Source: Candidatus Latescibacterota bacterium (GTDB lineage Bacteria > Latescibacterota > UBA2968 > UBA8231). Taken from it: a DNA stretch of 64,000 nt. Both the position numbers and the translations under genes were made by a program. The DNA lies in NCBI GenBank assembly GCA_022820485.1, contig JAJEFJ010000005.1, forward strand, positions 1 to 64,000, in the 5' to 3' direction. Every line of letters begins with the position of its first letter. The stretch's first letter is position 1. The notes under the pieces are model-generated. The model had not been told where the DNA came from. It did no database searches and saw only the letters and a list, made by a program, of their open reading frames with translations. Below, piece by piece: positions 53,027 through 60,298 of this stretch.

Positions 53027-53889
53027 GGCAATTCTCCAGGGGAAGCAGCAAAGTCCGCGTACAGGGATTCTATTTGTGTGGGACCGGGGTCCTGATCTAA
53101 GACGAAGAAAGCGTGGTGCAGTTCCAAACACTCGCCAGCGGCTAGCTCTAAGTCGCCTTCCATCAGCAGGCCCGTGCCCAGCAAGTTGGCGCGGGTAAAC
53201 CAAGTAACCGGGTGGCGCGGGTTGGTCGGGTGATCCATGAGCGCGACAAAGCCGCCGCTTTTCCCGCGCGCCCCCACCCAACGGGCGCGCTGCTGCATAA
53301 TATCCGCGTGGCCCCGACGTCCCTCACTGCAATAGTGATCGGCTTCGGCGAAGGAAGGCCCCATGCGCAACACCAGCCCCGAGTAGCGCGCCGCCCGCGA
53401 GGCCCCCATCACCAGCCGGTCGCCGGCTGGCTCGATGCGCGTGGAGATTCGCAAGCAGTAGCCGCCCTCAGTGCTGCTAAAACCAAAAGAGCGCGACTCC
53501 CGCGCCATGAGCTGGTCGTGGCCGTCGAGCCAAGAAAGCGACTCAGTCACACCGTCCGCTGCCAAAGCCGTAAAGCAATCGTGCCGCTGCACGCCGTGGC
53601 TGTCGTCAACGTGTTCGTACTTCTTTGTCTCCGGCAAATACCAACGCCCACCCCACAAGTTCGCGTCGTTGACGTGGACCCAGCCGAAGAACAGCCCAGT
53701 GTGCCAAGCGTGGTCGGGTGGACGATACTCGGTCACGAGCTGGCCGGAAAGCGTGTACAGCGGCGCGAAGCAGGGTTTGGGGGATTCGCCGCGAGGCAGT
53801 TCCTCGGTGGCGCGGTACAGGGCGAGCAACTGATCGCCCGCGTGGATTTCAACGCCGAGGGCGTTTTCTCGCAATTCAAAAGCACACAT
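53023..53889 (-). CDS. DUF6807 (PmoA-like) family protein
   Basis: The 288-residue protein has the DUF6807 pattern: ESPKPCFAPLYTLSGQLVTE, YRPPDHAWHTGLFFGWVHVN, DANLWGG, and later RAARYSGLVLRMGPSF and VALMDHPTNPRHPVTWFTR. DUF6807 proteins are often in sugar-related clusters of Planctomycetes-type bacteria; biochemical function is not settled. The ATG at 53889 with GGAG upstream is preferred over 53919, which would overlap the decarboxylase. It is tightly coupled to the OMF gene, unusual for this family. Confidence 0.85.
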   Translation of the reverse strand: MCAFELRENALGVEIHAGDQLLALYRATEELPRGESPKPCFAPLYTLSGQLVTEYRPPDHAWHTGLFFGWVHVNDANLWGGRWYLPETKKYEHVDDSHGVQRHDCFTALAADGVTESLSWLDGHDQLMARESRSFGFSSTEGGYCLRISTRIEPAGDRLVMGASRAARYSGLVLRMGPSFAEADHYCSEGRRGHADIMQQRARWVGARGKSGGFVALMDHPTNPRHPVTWFTRANLLGTGLLMEGDLELAAGECLELHHAFFVLDQDPGPTQIESLYADFAASPGELP

Positions 53890-53891
53890 AG

Positions 53892-54827
53892 CTATTTCTC
53901 CAATTCTCGTTTGAACCATGCAATCGTCCGGCCCAACCCCTCGTCCGGCCCCACGCGGGGCGTCCAGTCGAGCAGGGAGCGGGCCTTGGCAATGTCGGGC
54001 AGGCGCACCCGAGGGTCGTCCTGCGGCAGCTCGCGGAAGGCGATGCAGCTCTTGGACTCGGTCATGGCGATGATCTTGTGGGCCAAGTCCAGCATGGTGA
54101 TTTCACTGGGGTTGCCGAGGTTGACCGGAGTGGTCACATCCGACAGCATGAGGTTGTAGAGACCGGCGATCAGGTCGCTATAATGGCAGATGCTGCGCGT
54201 TTGCTGGCCGTCGCCATAGACGGTCAGATCGCGGCCCTTGAGGGCTTGGATGATAAAGTTGGGCACGGCACGACCGTCGTCTTGGCGCATGCGCTCGCCA
54301 TACGTATTGAATATGCGCGCAATGCGCACATCCGTGCCGTGCATGCGGTGGTACGCCATGGTCATGGCCTCGGCAAAGCGCTTGGCCTCGTCGTACACGC
54401 CGCGGATGCCAATGGGGTTGACGTTGCCGAGGTACTCCTCGGACTGGGGATGCACCAAGGGATCGCCATAGACTTCCGACGTAGAGGCCAGCAGGAATTT
54501 GGCCTGCTTGGCCACGGCCAACCCCAAGGTCTTGTGCGTGCCCAACGCGCCGACCTTGAGGATGTTGATCCCCAACCGCTCGAAGTCGGCTGGGCTAGCC
54601 GGGCTGGCGAGGTGCAGGATGAAGTCGAGCGGACCATCTACGTGGATGTAGTTGGTGACATCGTATTGAATAAACTGGAATCGCGAGTGGCCGAGCAGAT
54701 GGGCGATGTTTTCAGGCCGACCCGTGAGGAAGTTATCCATGCAGATGATTTCGCAACCTTTTTCCAGCAGCAGGTCGCTCAAGTGCGACCCCAAGAAACC
54801 TGCGCCGCCGGTGATCAGCACGCGCAT
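53892..54827 (-). CDS. UDP-glucuronate decarboxylase-like SDR (UDP-xylose synthase family)
   Basis: The 311-residue extended SDR has the NAD motif [44 protein letters not shown], the catalytic [16 protein letters not shown] and [14 protein letters not shown] (Tyr-x3-Lys), and [17 protein letters not shown]. This is the UXS/SUD1 signature; it converts UDP-glucuronate to UDP-xylose. AAAGGAG precedes ATG 54827. It is the first gene of the six-gene minus-strand run with the efflux genes, only two bases from DUF6807. Confidence 0.93.
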   Translation of the reverse strand: MRVLITGGAGFLGSHLSDLLLEKGCEIICMDNFLTGRPENIAHLLGHSRFQFIQYDVTNYIHVDGPLDFILHLASPASPADFERLGINILKVGALGTHKTLGLAVAKQAKFLLASTSEVYGDPLVHPQSEEYLGNVNPIGIRGVYDEAKRFAEAMTMAYHRMHGTDVRIARIFNTYGERMRQDDGRAVPNFIIQALKGRDLTVYGDGQQTRSICHYSDLIAGLYNLMLSDVTTPVNLGNPSEITMLDLAHKIIAMTESKSCIAFRELPQDDPRVRLPDIAKARSLLDWTPRVGPDEGLGRTIAWFKRELEK

Positions 54828-54984
54828 TATGTAGGCTCCTTTCTCTGCTGGTGGTCCGGCAATTCGCCGCTCGCCCTACTCCTGAGTTAAACGGCACAAG
54901 AATGTATTGCCGTCCTAAGGAACTTTCAACCTCGACGCGGGAACGCCGGCCTTAGAAAGCTGGAAGACCCGTGCATTTTGAACT

Positions 54985-55015
54985 ATATTTATGATTTATT
55001 ATAAACCATAAATAT
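54985..55015. promoter_or_regulatory. 31-bp palindromic operator of vapBC
   Basis: ATATTTATG-A-TTTAT-T-ATAAA-C-CATAAATAT is a palindrome of 31 bp with only one mismatched symmetric pair. It ends 11 bases before the vapB ATG and probably is where the VapBC complex represses itself. Confidence 0.8.
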
Positions 55016-55026
55016 GAGGTAAAAGC

Positions 55027-55266
55027 ATGAAATCTCTGACTATCCACATGGACGATGCCTTGGCCCAACTCATACACAAGAAAGCCGCCACCGAGGGAAA
55101 AAGTCTAAACAAGACTATAAACGGTGTGCTGAAGGAGGCCTTGGGCCTGCAACCGCCGAATCACCGAGCTGATTTTGTGGATCAATGCGGCGTGTGGAGC
55201 ACCGAGGAACGGACTGAGTTTGACGCCTTGACTCGCCGCCAAGTAGATCCTGAGGACTGGCAGTGA
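55027..55266 (+). CDS. vapB: VapB-like antitoxin (ribbon-helix-helix)
   Basis: The 79-residue protein has a ribbon-helix-helix N-terminus (KSLTIHMDDALAQLIHKKAA, SLNKTINGVLKEALGL) and an acidic C-terminal tail (STEERTEFDALTRRQVDPED) that should wrap the toxin. GAGGT precedes the ATG. It overlaps vapC by four bases (ATGA-like GTGA). A long palindrome lies directly upstream. Confidence 0.88.
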   Translation: MKSLTIHMDDALAQLIHKKAATEGKSLNKTINGVLKEALGLQPPNHRADFVDQCGVWSTEERTEFDALTRRQVDPEDWQ

Positions 55267-55652
55267 AGGTCCTGTTAGATACCAATGCGCTAAGTGCCCT
55301 GTGGAACGGCGACGAGCGCGTACTCGATGCCTTGGGTCAGGCCGAGTGCGTGTTTGTGTCCATCATCGTGCTCGGCGAACTGTTCGCCGGTTTTCGCGGG
55401 GGGACGCGGATGAAAGAGAATCGCGCCCGTCTAGCTGGGTTTTTAGCCAAACCCACCGTGCGCACGCTCGAATTATCTACCGAGACGGCCGAAGTTTACG
55501 GTCAGATCAAGGATGCCCTGCAGAAAGCCGGTACGCCTATACCTATTAATGATGTCTGGCTATCGGCTCAGGCCATTGAAACCGGCTCGGTTCTCATCAC
55601 TTTTGACAACCACTTTGGCAACGTGTCAGGAATCCGCCTGTGGGACCCCTGA
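55263..55652 (+). CDS. vapC: VapC PIN-domain toxin
   Basis: The 129-residue PIN RNase has VLLDTNALSALWNG, IIVLGELFAGFRGG, the acidic PINDVWLSAQAIETG and VLITFDNHFGNV. The four acidic positions are present. It begins with GTG 55263 in the vapB stop. It probably cleaves tRNA or rRNA when freed from VapB. Confidence 0.93.
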   Translation: MKVLLDTNALSALWNGDERVLDALGQAECVFVSIIVLGELFAGFRGGTRMKENRARLAGFLAKPTVRTLELSTETAEVYGQIKDALQKAGTPIPINDVWLSAQAIETGSVLITFDNHFGNVSGIRLWDP

Positions 55653-55671
55653 TCTGTCAGCGTTCTTCCAA

Positions 55672-55699
55672 GTAGGGACGTTTCGCGAATCGCTCCTAC
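55672..55699. repeat. Degenerate 28-bp REP palindrome
   Basis: GTAGGGACGTTTCGCGAATCGCTCCTAC is a diverged copy of the perfect palindrome at 7472-7499. It lies between vapC and a convergent PhyH gene. Confidence 0.8.
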
Positions 55700-55750
55700 A
55701 GTGGGCGAAACCGCAAACATCAGACCCTGTATAAGGATGTGTAACAGCCG

Positions 55751-56512
55751 TTAAGAAGTCTCCAGCCCCATCTTCTGGTGCTGGCTTTGCAGGGACTCTT
55801 GGTATCTCCTCCGACCTTCCTCATCGACTTTGCAACTGACGCCTTCAAAGACCATGGCAAAAGCGCGGCGGTGGCGCTGCGACGAGCGGTTGGGGTCAGC
55901 GCGGTGGATGATTTCGCCGTGGTGGACGACTGCGTCACCGGGCTGCAGATGCACCGCGACTTCATTGGCTTGGTCTTGGGGGCCGTAATCGGCAATGCCC
56001 TGCGAAAAACCTAAGACTGCGGTGCGATTGTGCGGCCGGATGCCCTTGTGATGAGAGCCGGGGCTGTAGCGCAGGCAGCCGTTTTCCTCGTCAACCGGAT
56101 CGAGGGCCAGCCAGATGGAAGCGACGTTGGGCGGCGTGAGGTTGAAGTAGAAATTGTCCTGATGCGGCGGCGTGGGGTGTTCGGTCTGCGGCGGCTTGTT
56201 GAACCACTCGGGCTGGCTCACCTGCGCGGCTTCGCCGATGAGGGTCTCGGCCAGAGCCTTCCAGCGCGATTGGTCGCGGTACTCGGCGAAGAAGGCGTCG
56301 TAATCGCCCATGCACTGTAGTTGTTTCAGGGTTTCGGGCCGGGCCTTGTCTTGGTAGAAGGCCGCCTGATCGGGCAGGGTCGGCACCACTTCGCGGACGT
56401 AGCGGTCAACCTGGGCTGTTAGGGCTTTGAGTTCGTCGGCGGGCAGGAAGCTGCGCACGAGGACGAAGCCGTCGCGGTCATAATCAGCTTTATAGGAAGT
56501 GTAGTCGGACAT
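55751..56512 (-). CDS. Phytanoyl-CoA dioxygenase (PhyH) family protein
   Basis: The 253-residue protein has YDRDGFVLVRSFLPADELKA, the iron-binding HQDNFYFNLTPPN, IWLALDPVDEENGCLRYSPG, SHHKGIRPHN, and the distal site HHGEIIHRADPN with the following RRAFA. The Fe(II)/2-oxoglutarate set is complete. Substrate unknown. GGGAG precedes the ATG, and the RBS stretch lies at the edge of a palindromic repeat at 56523-56540. It resembles ectoine-hydroxylase-like family members in layout, but that is only a guess. Confidence 0.9.
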   Translation of the reverse strand: MSDYTSYKADYDRDGFVLVRSFLPADELKALTAQVDRYVREVVPTLPDQAAFYQDKARPETLKQLQCMGDYDAFFAEYRDQSRWKALAETLIGEAAQVSQPEWFNKPPQTEHPTPPHQDNFYFNLTPPNVASIWLALDPVDEENGCLRYSPGSHHKGIRPHNRTAVLGFSQGIADYGPQDQANEVAVHLQPGDAVVHHGEIIHRADPNRSSQRHRRAFAMVFEGVSCKVDEEGRRRYQESLQSQHQKMGLETS

Positions 56513-56522
56513 GGTGGCGCTC

Positions 56523-56540
56523 CCTTCGGCTCTGCTCAGG
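56523..56540. repeat. CCTTCGGCT-type repeat upstream of PhyH
   Basis: CCTTCGGCTCTGCTCAGG, 16 of 18 positions shared with the repeat in priA at 40395-40412. Read on the minus strand, its edge supplies AAGGGAG before the PhyH start. Confidence 0.65.
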
Positions 56541-56656
56541 GCAGGCTCTCAGTTTTTTGGTCGCTCTGCGAAATGGGCTCGTATTCAACCGTATCATTTT
56601 AATGAACTTCATCGCTGAATGACAGTCAATGCGCTCTATCCCCGATTTTTTTCATA

Positions 56657-56676
56657 TCAACTAAAAAATTAGTTGA
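56657..56676. promoter_or_regulatory. BlaI operator O1
   Basis: TCAACTAA-AAAA-TTAGTTGA, a perfect 8+4+8 inverted repeat, overlapping the -35 box of the blaI promoter. Confidence 0.85.
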
Positions 56677-56701
56677 CAAGCCGAATGCCGTCGAGTATGT
56701 T
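56673..56701 (+). promoter_or_regulatory. Sigma-70 promoter of blaI-M56 operon
   Basis: TTGACA (56673-56678), 17-base spacer, TATGTT (56696-56701). The -35 shares bases with O1 and the -10 touches O2. Both elements are near consensus. Confidence 0.8.
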
Positions 56702-56720
56702 CAACTAAATTCTTAGTTGA
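56701..56720. promoter_or_regulatory. BlaI operator O2
   Basis: TCAACTAA-ATTC-TTAGTTGA, with the same arms as O1, centred 44 bases from it (about four helical turns), covering the transcription start and ending 11 bases before the blaI ATG. Confidence 0.85.
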
Positions 56721-56731
56721 AAGGACTTGCC

Positions 56732-57139
56732 ATGGCGACCAAAGACAACCCCGACAAAAGGTTGACCCCGCTCGAAACGCTCATTATGAACGTCCTGTGG
56801 GACGAGTCGCCCGCGGCCGTCAAGCAGGTACAGGTGCGGCTAACGTCCGTCAAGCCGATGGCTTACAATACCGTGCTGACCATAATGCGCATCCTGCGCG
56901 AGAAGGGCTTTGTAGTCTCAGAGCGAGAAGGCCGGTCCGATCTCTATCGCCCGGTGGTCACGCGCGAGGATATGGGACGGCGCTCGCTGGGCGAAGTCAT
57001 TGACTCGTTCTTTTCCGGCTCGGCCGAAGCACTGGTCAGCCAACTGCTGGACGGCCAATCGCTCACGGATGAGGAGTTGACGGCGATTCAGGCGGAACTG
57101 GACCGAGCCCTCAAGCGCAGAAAAGGAGACCAGCGATGA
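56732..57139 (+). CDS. blaI: BlaI/MecI-family transcriptional repressor
   Basis: The 135-residue winged-helix repressor has LTPLETLIMNVLWDESPAAV, KPMAYNTVLTIMRILREKGF, SEREGRSDLYRPVV and a C-terminal dimerisation helix (TDEELTAIQAELDRALKRR). GAAAGGA precedes ATG 56732. Two identical-arm palindromes (TCAACTAA/TTAGTTGA) flank its own promoter, so it very likely represses this operon. Its stop overlaps the next ATG; the partner is an M56 peptidase, the usual BlaR1-type sensor. No beta-lactamase gene is in the window. Confidence 0.94.
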   Translation: MATKDNPDKRLTPLETLIMNVLWDESPAAVKQVQVRLTSVKPMAYNTVLTIMRILREKGFVVSEREGRSDLYRPVVTREDMGRRSLGEVIDSFFSGSAEALVSQLLDGQSLTDEELTAIQAELDRALKRRKGDQR

Positions 57140-58935
57140 ATGCGGCTTTGAACGGATTAGGCAGCCAGCTATTCGGCTGGTTTGGTCAGTTAAGTATCGA
57201 ACTAGCGGCACTCGCGGTCTTAGTCCTAGTCGCCTGCCACCTATTGCCGATCAAGTCGCCAGCCTTGCGCCACCTGTTATGGGCTGTCGTGCTCCTCAAG
57301 CCGCTCATCGCCGTCGCGGTCAGCTCGCCCTATACGCTATTCACACCGTTCGTGCCACTTGTGGAACCCAGTCAGGACACCCTCGCATTCTCGCCTGTCG
57401 AGCACCCAAAAGTGCAAGTAGCGGCTTCTCCGGCAATTGCCACCAGTAGTGTGCCGCTTACTACAGCCGGCTGGGGAGCGATACTGTGGCTGGTAGGCGC
57501 GGCGCTGCTCATCGGACGAATCCTGATCGGCTACGGAATCGTCTGGTGCTTGCGGCAGCAGGCGCAGGTACAGCGCGACGGTCCGCTTTTCGACGCCCTG
57601 CAGCAAGCGCGTCGGACGCTCGACGGCTACCCCAAGGTCGAGGTGGCAACCTCCCCTTCCATTGGCTCGCCGATGACACTGGGCATCCTGAGACCAATCA
57701 TTGTTTTCCCCGCCGATCTCGTAGAAAAACTGAGCGCCGATAAACTCTCCTTAGTCCTCATGCACGAGCTGGCACACGTGCGCCGCTGGGACAACCTCAC
57801 GCTGCTACTACAGCGGTTAGTCTCCGCCGTATTGTTCTTCCATCCCGCCGTGTGGCTGTGCGGTCGCATGTTGCGGCGGGAAGCCGAACAAGCCTGCGAC
57901 GACCTCGTCGTATATGCCACTGGCCGCTCAGAAGCCTATGCGCGCGGCCTAGCTCACGTCGCCGAACGGGCGGTTCACTTAAATCCTTTAATACGGAGAA
58001 TCCCCACGATGAACGCCTTTGCAGCAGAATCGGATTTGGCACTGAGAATCCGCAGGGCGCTTGGCGGCGGTGCGCGCCGGATGGGCATGCGGGCGCGTGT
58101 ATTGACAGCCGTACTGCTATGCCCTCTGGCCGCCGTGACGCTGCCTTCCTGTGGCACTATCTCGAAAGTGCCCAAAGTTGCGGCTGAGTCGAGTAAGCAG
58201 AGTATTCATATCATCGTGGATCAAGACGGCAATATGAAGCTGAAGGACAAACCAGTGACGTTTGCGACCCTCAAAGAGGAATTGCAGGCAAAGAGACAAC
58301 AGTTGGGCAACACCACGATGATTATCATCCAGTCGCCCGAGCGCATCTATCTCAGCGGAAGCGGGCGCGTCACGCATGAGCAGCTCTTCCAGATCATGGA
58401 CATTGCTGACCAAGTAGGACTCGTCGATCAGGTCATCGCCCACATCGCCACGGAACCGCAACCGGCGAAGGCCAAAGGCGCGGCTGAGCCGAGTCCGGAT
58501 AACAGAATCTGGCAAGCGGTGAGGACCGGTCCGGAGGAATGGTCTGAAGAGGAATGGTCTGAAGAATTAGAACGCCAGCTTCTATTCGCCGAGGAGGTCC
58601 GTCAGCGCATGCCCTGGCAAGAGGCGACCGACCCGGACAAATGGCCCGACGAACTGAAGGCCAAGCTTCGCGCGCTCAAACCCGTTGTCCCGGGTATCTC
58701 GTATGATATAGCCACCACCACATCGGCTGAATTAGATATTTACGATGTAGCCGGACAGCACGTTCGAACCTTTGCTTTGGGCCAGCAGATTCCTGGCAGA
58801 TATAGCATCCTCTGGGACGGGCGAGACGATGCTGGCCGCGAGCTCAACGATGGCATGTACTTCTGGAGGTTGCAAACCGACGCAGAAGAGGCGGTGGACA
58901 AGCAGACATTGTACAGGACGATATTGGTTAGATAA
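57136..58935 (+). CDS. M56 peptidase (BlaR1-like) fused to ExbD/TolR-like and FlgD-like domains
   Basis: The 599-residue protein has four apparent membrane helices in its first 320 residues and the M56 zinc motif HELAHVRRWDN (residues 210-214) plus AEQACDDLVVYATGRSEAYA. A helix ending in VTLPSCG follows. Residues about 355-445 (IHIIVDQDGNMKLKDKPVTF, MIIIQSPERI, QLFQIMDIADQVGLVDQVI) look like the periplasmic domain of ExbD/TolR. The C-terminus is a FlgD-like Ig domain (LDIYDVAGQHVRTFALG, ILWDGRDDAGRELNDGMYFW). The start overlaps the blaI stop. M56 sensors cleave BlaI on signal; the extra domains suggest a different signal, not a beta-lactam sensor (no penicillin-binding domain). Confidence 0.85.
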   Translation: MNAALNGLGSQLFGWFGQLSIELAALAVLVLVACHLLPIKSPALRHLLWAVVLLKPLIAVAVSSPYTLFTPFVPLVEPSQDTLAFSPVEHPKVQVAASPAIATSSVPLTTAGWGAILWLVGAALLIGRILIGYGIVWCLRQQAQVQRDGPLFDALQQARRTLDGYPKVEVATSPSIGSPMTLGILRPIIVFPADLVEKLSADKLSLVLMHELAHVRRWDNLTLLLQRLVSAVLFFHPAVWLCGRMLRREAEQACDDLVVYATGRSEAYARGLAHVAERAVHLNPLIRRIPTMNAFAAESDLALRIRRALGGGARRMGMRARVLTAVLLCPLAAVTLPSCGTISKVPKVAAESSKQSIHIIVDQDGNMKLKDKPVTFATLKEELQAKRQQLGNTTMIIIQSPERIYLSGSGRVTHEQLFQIMDIADQVGLVDQVIAHIATEPQPAKAKGAAEPSPDNRIWQAVRTGPEEWSEEEWSEELERQLLFAEEVRQRMPWQEATDPDKWPDELKAKLRALKPVVPGISYDIATTTSAELDIYDVAGQHVRTFALGQQIPGRYSILWDGRDDAGRELNDGMYFWRLQTDAEEAVDKQTLYRTILVR

Positions 58936-59049
58936 CAGATAACCATCAGACACCATTGGCCGGTACGCGGTACTTGTACTTAACCTGAGAATTGGCTAAT
59001 CGCATTATGCCGAAACAATGGAAAACGTTCTAACTGGCGTCGCCGAACA

Positions 59050-60216
59050 CTAGACCAACTCCCCAATATCCCGCCATCCCAAGACGACGCCATGGGCGCG
59101 TTCCTGACGCTCCTCCCCACCGTAGATCAGATAATAATCCTGCTCCACCGGCAAGGCCGTCGCCAACTTCTTATAGTAGCGCAGCCCCTTAAACTGGTCC
59201 GTCCCGAGCGTCACACCCGCCTTGATCTCGACCACCTGCCGCCGACCTCCCCGCTCGTAGAGCAAGTCTAACTCATTGCCAATATTGTCGCGCCAGAAGT
59301 GGAGGTCTGGACGGCGGCCCGCGTTGACGTGCTGTTTGACTATCTCGGCGATGACCCAATTCTCAAAAATCGCCCCGCGCAAATAGTGGGTGGCGAGTTG
59401 GTCGGCCGCCTCCAGCCCCAAAAGCGAGCACAGCAGGCCCGTGTCGTAGAAGTAGAGCTTGGGCGACTTGATGAGCCGCTTGGCAAAATTCTCGTGATGC
59501 GGATAGAGCAAGAAGGCGATGTAGCTCGCTTCCAATACCGAAATCCAAGCGCGCACCGTTTTGTAGTTGATCCCCAAATCGTTGCCGAGGCTGCTCAAAT
59601 CGAGCAACTGTCCGACCCGCCCAGCACAGACCCGCAAAAAGCGCTGGAAGGCACTCAGATCGCCGATATTGCGCAGGCTCCTCACGTCGCGTTCGACATA
59701 GGTCTGGATATAGGCCGGATAGTAGTCGGGCGGAGCGACGCCGCGATCGTAGAGGACGGGATAGCCGCCTTTGAACAGGCTCTCGTCCAGACTTAAATCG
59801 GGGCTAGCCGCAAGTTCCTGCCGAGAAAAGGGCAGCAGCGTGTGCAGGGCGACGCGCCCGGCCAGCGATTGGCTGACCTGCTCCAATAGCAAGAAATTCT
59901 GCGAACCCGTAAGGACGAATTGACCCATAGTGCCGCGCTCATCCACCAGAACCTGCAAATAGGAGAACAACGCTGGCACCTTCTGCGCCTCGTCGATGAT
60001 TAACCCTCGATCCTCATACCGCGCTAGGAAGCGCCGTGGATCTTCTTCGGCAGCTAAACGGTCGTCGAGCCGTTCGAGATTGACGTAGGCATAGTCGGGG
60101 AAAACCTCGTGCACGAGCGTAGTCTTGCCCGACTGACGAGGACCGGAGACCGAGAGGATTGGATAGAGCGGGGCCAGCTTTTTGAGCTGGGAGCTGAGCT
60201 GACGTTGGATATACAT
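59050..60216 (-). CDS. AAA ATPase with DUF4143 C-terminal domain
   Basis: The 388-residue protein has Walker A SVSGPRQSGKTT (about residues 23-33), RGLIIDEAQKVPALFSYLQV, FVLTGSQNFLLLEQVSQSLA, and a DUF4143 part (KLYFYDTGLLCSLLG, LRGAIFENWVIAEI, NELDLLYERGGRRQVVEIKA), which resembles a PD-(D/E)xK nuclease fold (Glu-Leu-Asp, Glu-Ile-Lys). These ATPases are widespread and function is unsettled. The ATG abuts a long inverted repeat at 60217-60255, suggesting tight autoregulation. Confidence 0.93.
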   Translation of the reverse strand: MYIQRQLSSQLKKLAPLYPILSVSGPRQSGKTTLVHEVFPDYAYVNLERLDDRLAAEEDPRRFLARYEDRGLIIDEAQKVPALFSYLQVLVDERGTMGQFVLTGSQNFLLLEQVSQSLAGRVALHTLLPFSRQELAASPDLSLDESLFKGGYPVLYDRGVAPPDYYPAYIQTYVERDVRSLRNIGDLSAFQRFLRVCAGRVGQLLDLSSLGNDLGINYKTVRAWISVLEASYIAFLLYPHHENFAKRLIKSPKLYFYDTGLLCSLLGLEAADQLATHYLRGAIFENWVIAEIVKQHVNAGRRPDLHFWRDNIGNELDLLYERGGRRQVVEIKAGVTLGTDQFKGLRYYKKLATALPVEQDYYLIYGGEERQERAHGVVLGWRDIGELV

Positions 60217-60255
60217 TCTTTACAATATAGGATTTAGACTCCTATTTTGTAAAGA
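60217..60255. promoter_or_regulatory. 16-bp inverted repeat (operator) upstream of DUF4143 ATPase
   Basis: TCTTTACAATATAGGA (60217-60232) and TCCTATTTTGTAAAGA (60240-60255) match at 15 of 16 positions with a seven-base centre, directly upstream of the ATPase ATG and also 44 bases before the divergent gene at 60299. Confidence 0.85.
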
Positions 60256-60298
60256 AATTTGCAATAAAGTTTACCTTTGAGGGAGGTAAAAGGCATCA

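Noticed and set aside
53027..53281. N-terminal extension of the outer-membrane factor
   Set aside because: It would overlap DUF6807 and lacks a signal peptide; ATG 53026 gives a lipoprotein signal.
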